DNA of 39,267 nucleotides from Spirochaetales bacterium (GTDB lineage: Bacteria; Spirochaetota; Spirochaetia; Sphaerochaetales; Sphaerochaetaceae), in NCBI GenBank assembly GCA_028719825.1, contig JAQYLW010000009.1:1-39267 (forward strand), read 5' to 3'. Of this stretch, positions 39,164 through 39,267 are shown piece after piece; positions within the stretch are counted from its first letter, which is position 1; each line of letters opens with the position of its first letter. A program made the translations under genes and the position numbers. A model generated the notes under the pieces. It did no database searches. It had not been told where the DNA came from and worked only from the letters and a program-made list of their open reading frames with translations.

Positions 39164-39267
39164 TTACACACGCGGTGTAGCTACAGAAGGATTTGCTGCG
39201 AAGTCAGCATATTTTGTTGAAGTAAACTGACCTGCAGGAACAATTTCACCGGACTTGATTTTAGCAT
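39164..39267 (-). CDS. C-terminal fragment of a gene off the right edge, possibly a BMP/TmpC-type substrate-binding lipoprotein
   Basis: Translation ...AKIKSGEIVPAGQFTSTKYADFAANPSVATPRV*; followed by a terminator; family guess weak. Confidence 0.45.
   Translation of the reverse strand, partial: AKIKSGEIVPAGQFTSTKYADFAANPSVATPRV

Noticed and set aside
1-39267. CRISPR arrays, tRNA/rRNA genes, transposases or prophage genes
   Set aside because: No regularly spaced repeats, clover-leaf-like intergenic sequences, or transposase/integrase/phage structural motifs were recognised on reading; a formal scan (CRISPRCasFinder, tRNAscan-SE, ISfinder) was not possible here.

Overview
AT-rich, gene-dense bacterial chromosome segment, probably from a spirochaete. 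The evidence is a GreA with a very long N-terminal extension, a ThrS without the TGS domain, and overall gene content; species assignment is inference. Housekeeping genes fill most of the window: aroF-tyrA-aroB-aroA, proS, nrdA, dtd, xth, asnA, rdgB, thrS, metNI, queA, ruvB, ruvA, ruvC, yebC, greA and a YeiH-family transporter. Three regions stand out. (1) At 9.7-18.8 kb, nine tightly packed genes form a VirB/Trb-type type IV secretion channel (B8, B9, B5/TrbJ-like, B2, B3, B4, B6, B11, B10). It lies between dtd and xth with no relaxase, coupling protein (VirD4), integrase or VirB1 visible in the window. (2) At 30.1-32.8 kb, an MBOAT/AlgX-like O-acylation pair sits inside the ruvC-ruvA gene run. 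The MBOAT gene is broken by a one-base frameshift exactly at a G8 tract (C8 on the + strand, 32657-32664), a candidate ON/OFF contingency switch or a pseudogene. (3) A small RHH-like regulator gene has two perfect inverted repeats in the upstream/asnA intergenic region. Several hypothetical proteins (a sigma-70-like protein, a secreted protein, a possible lamin-tail-domain lipoprotein) and hairpin elements are also noted. No tRNA, rRNA, CRISPR or IS element was recognised.
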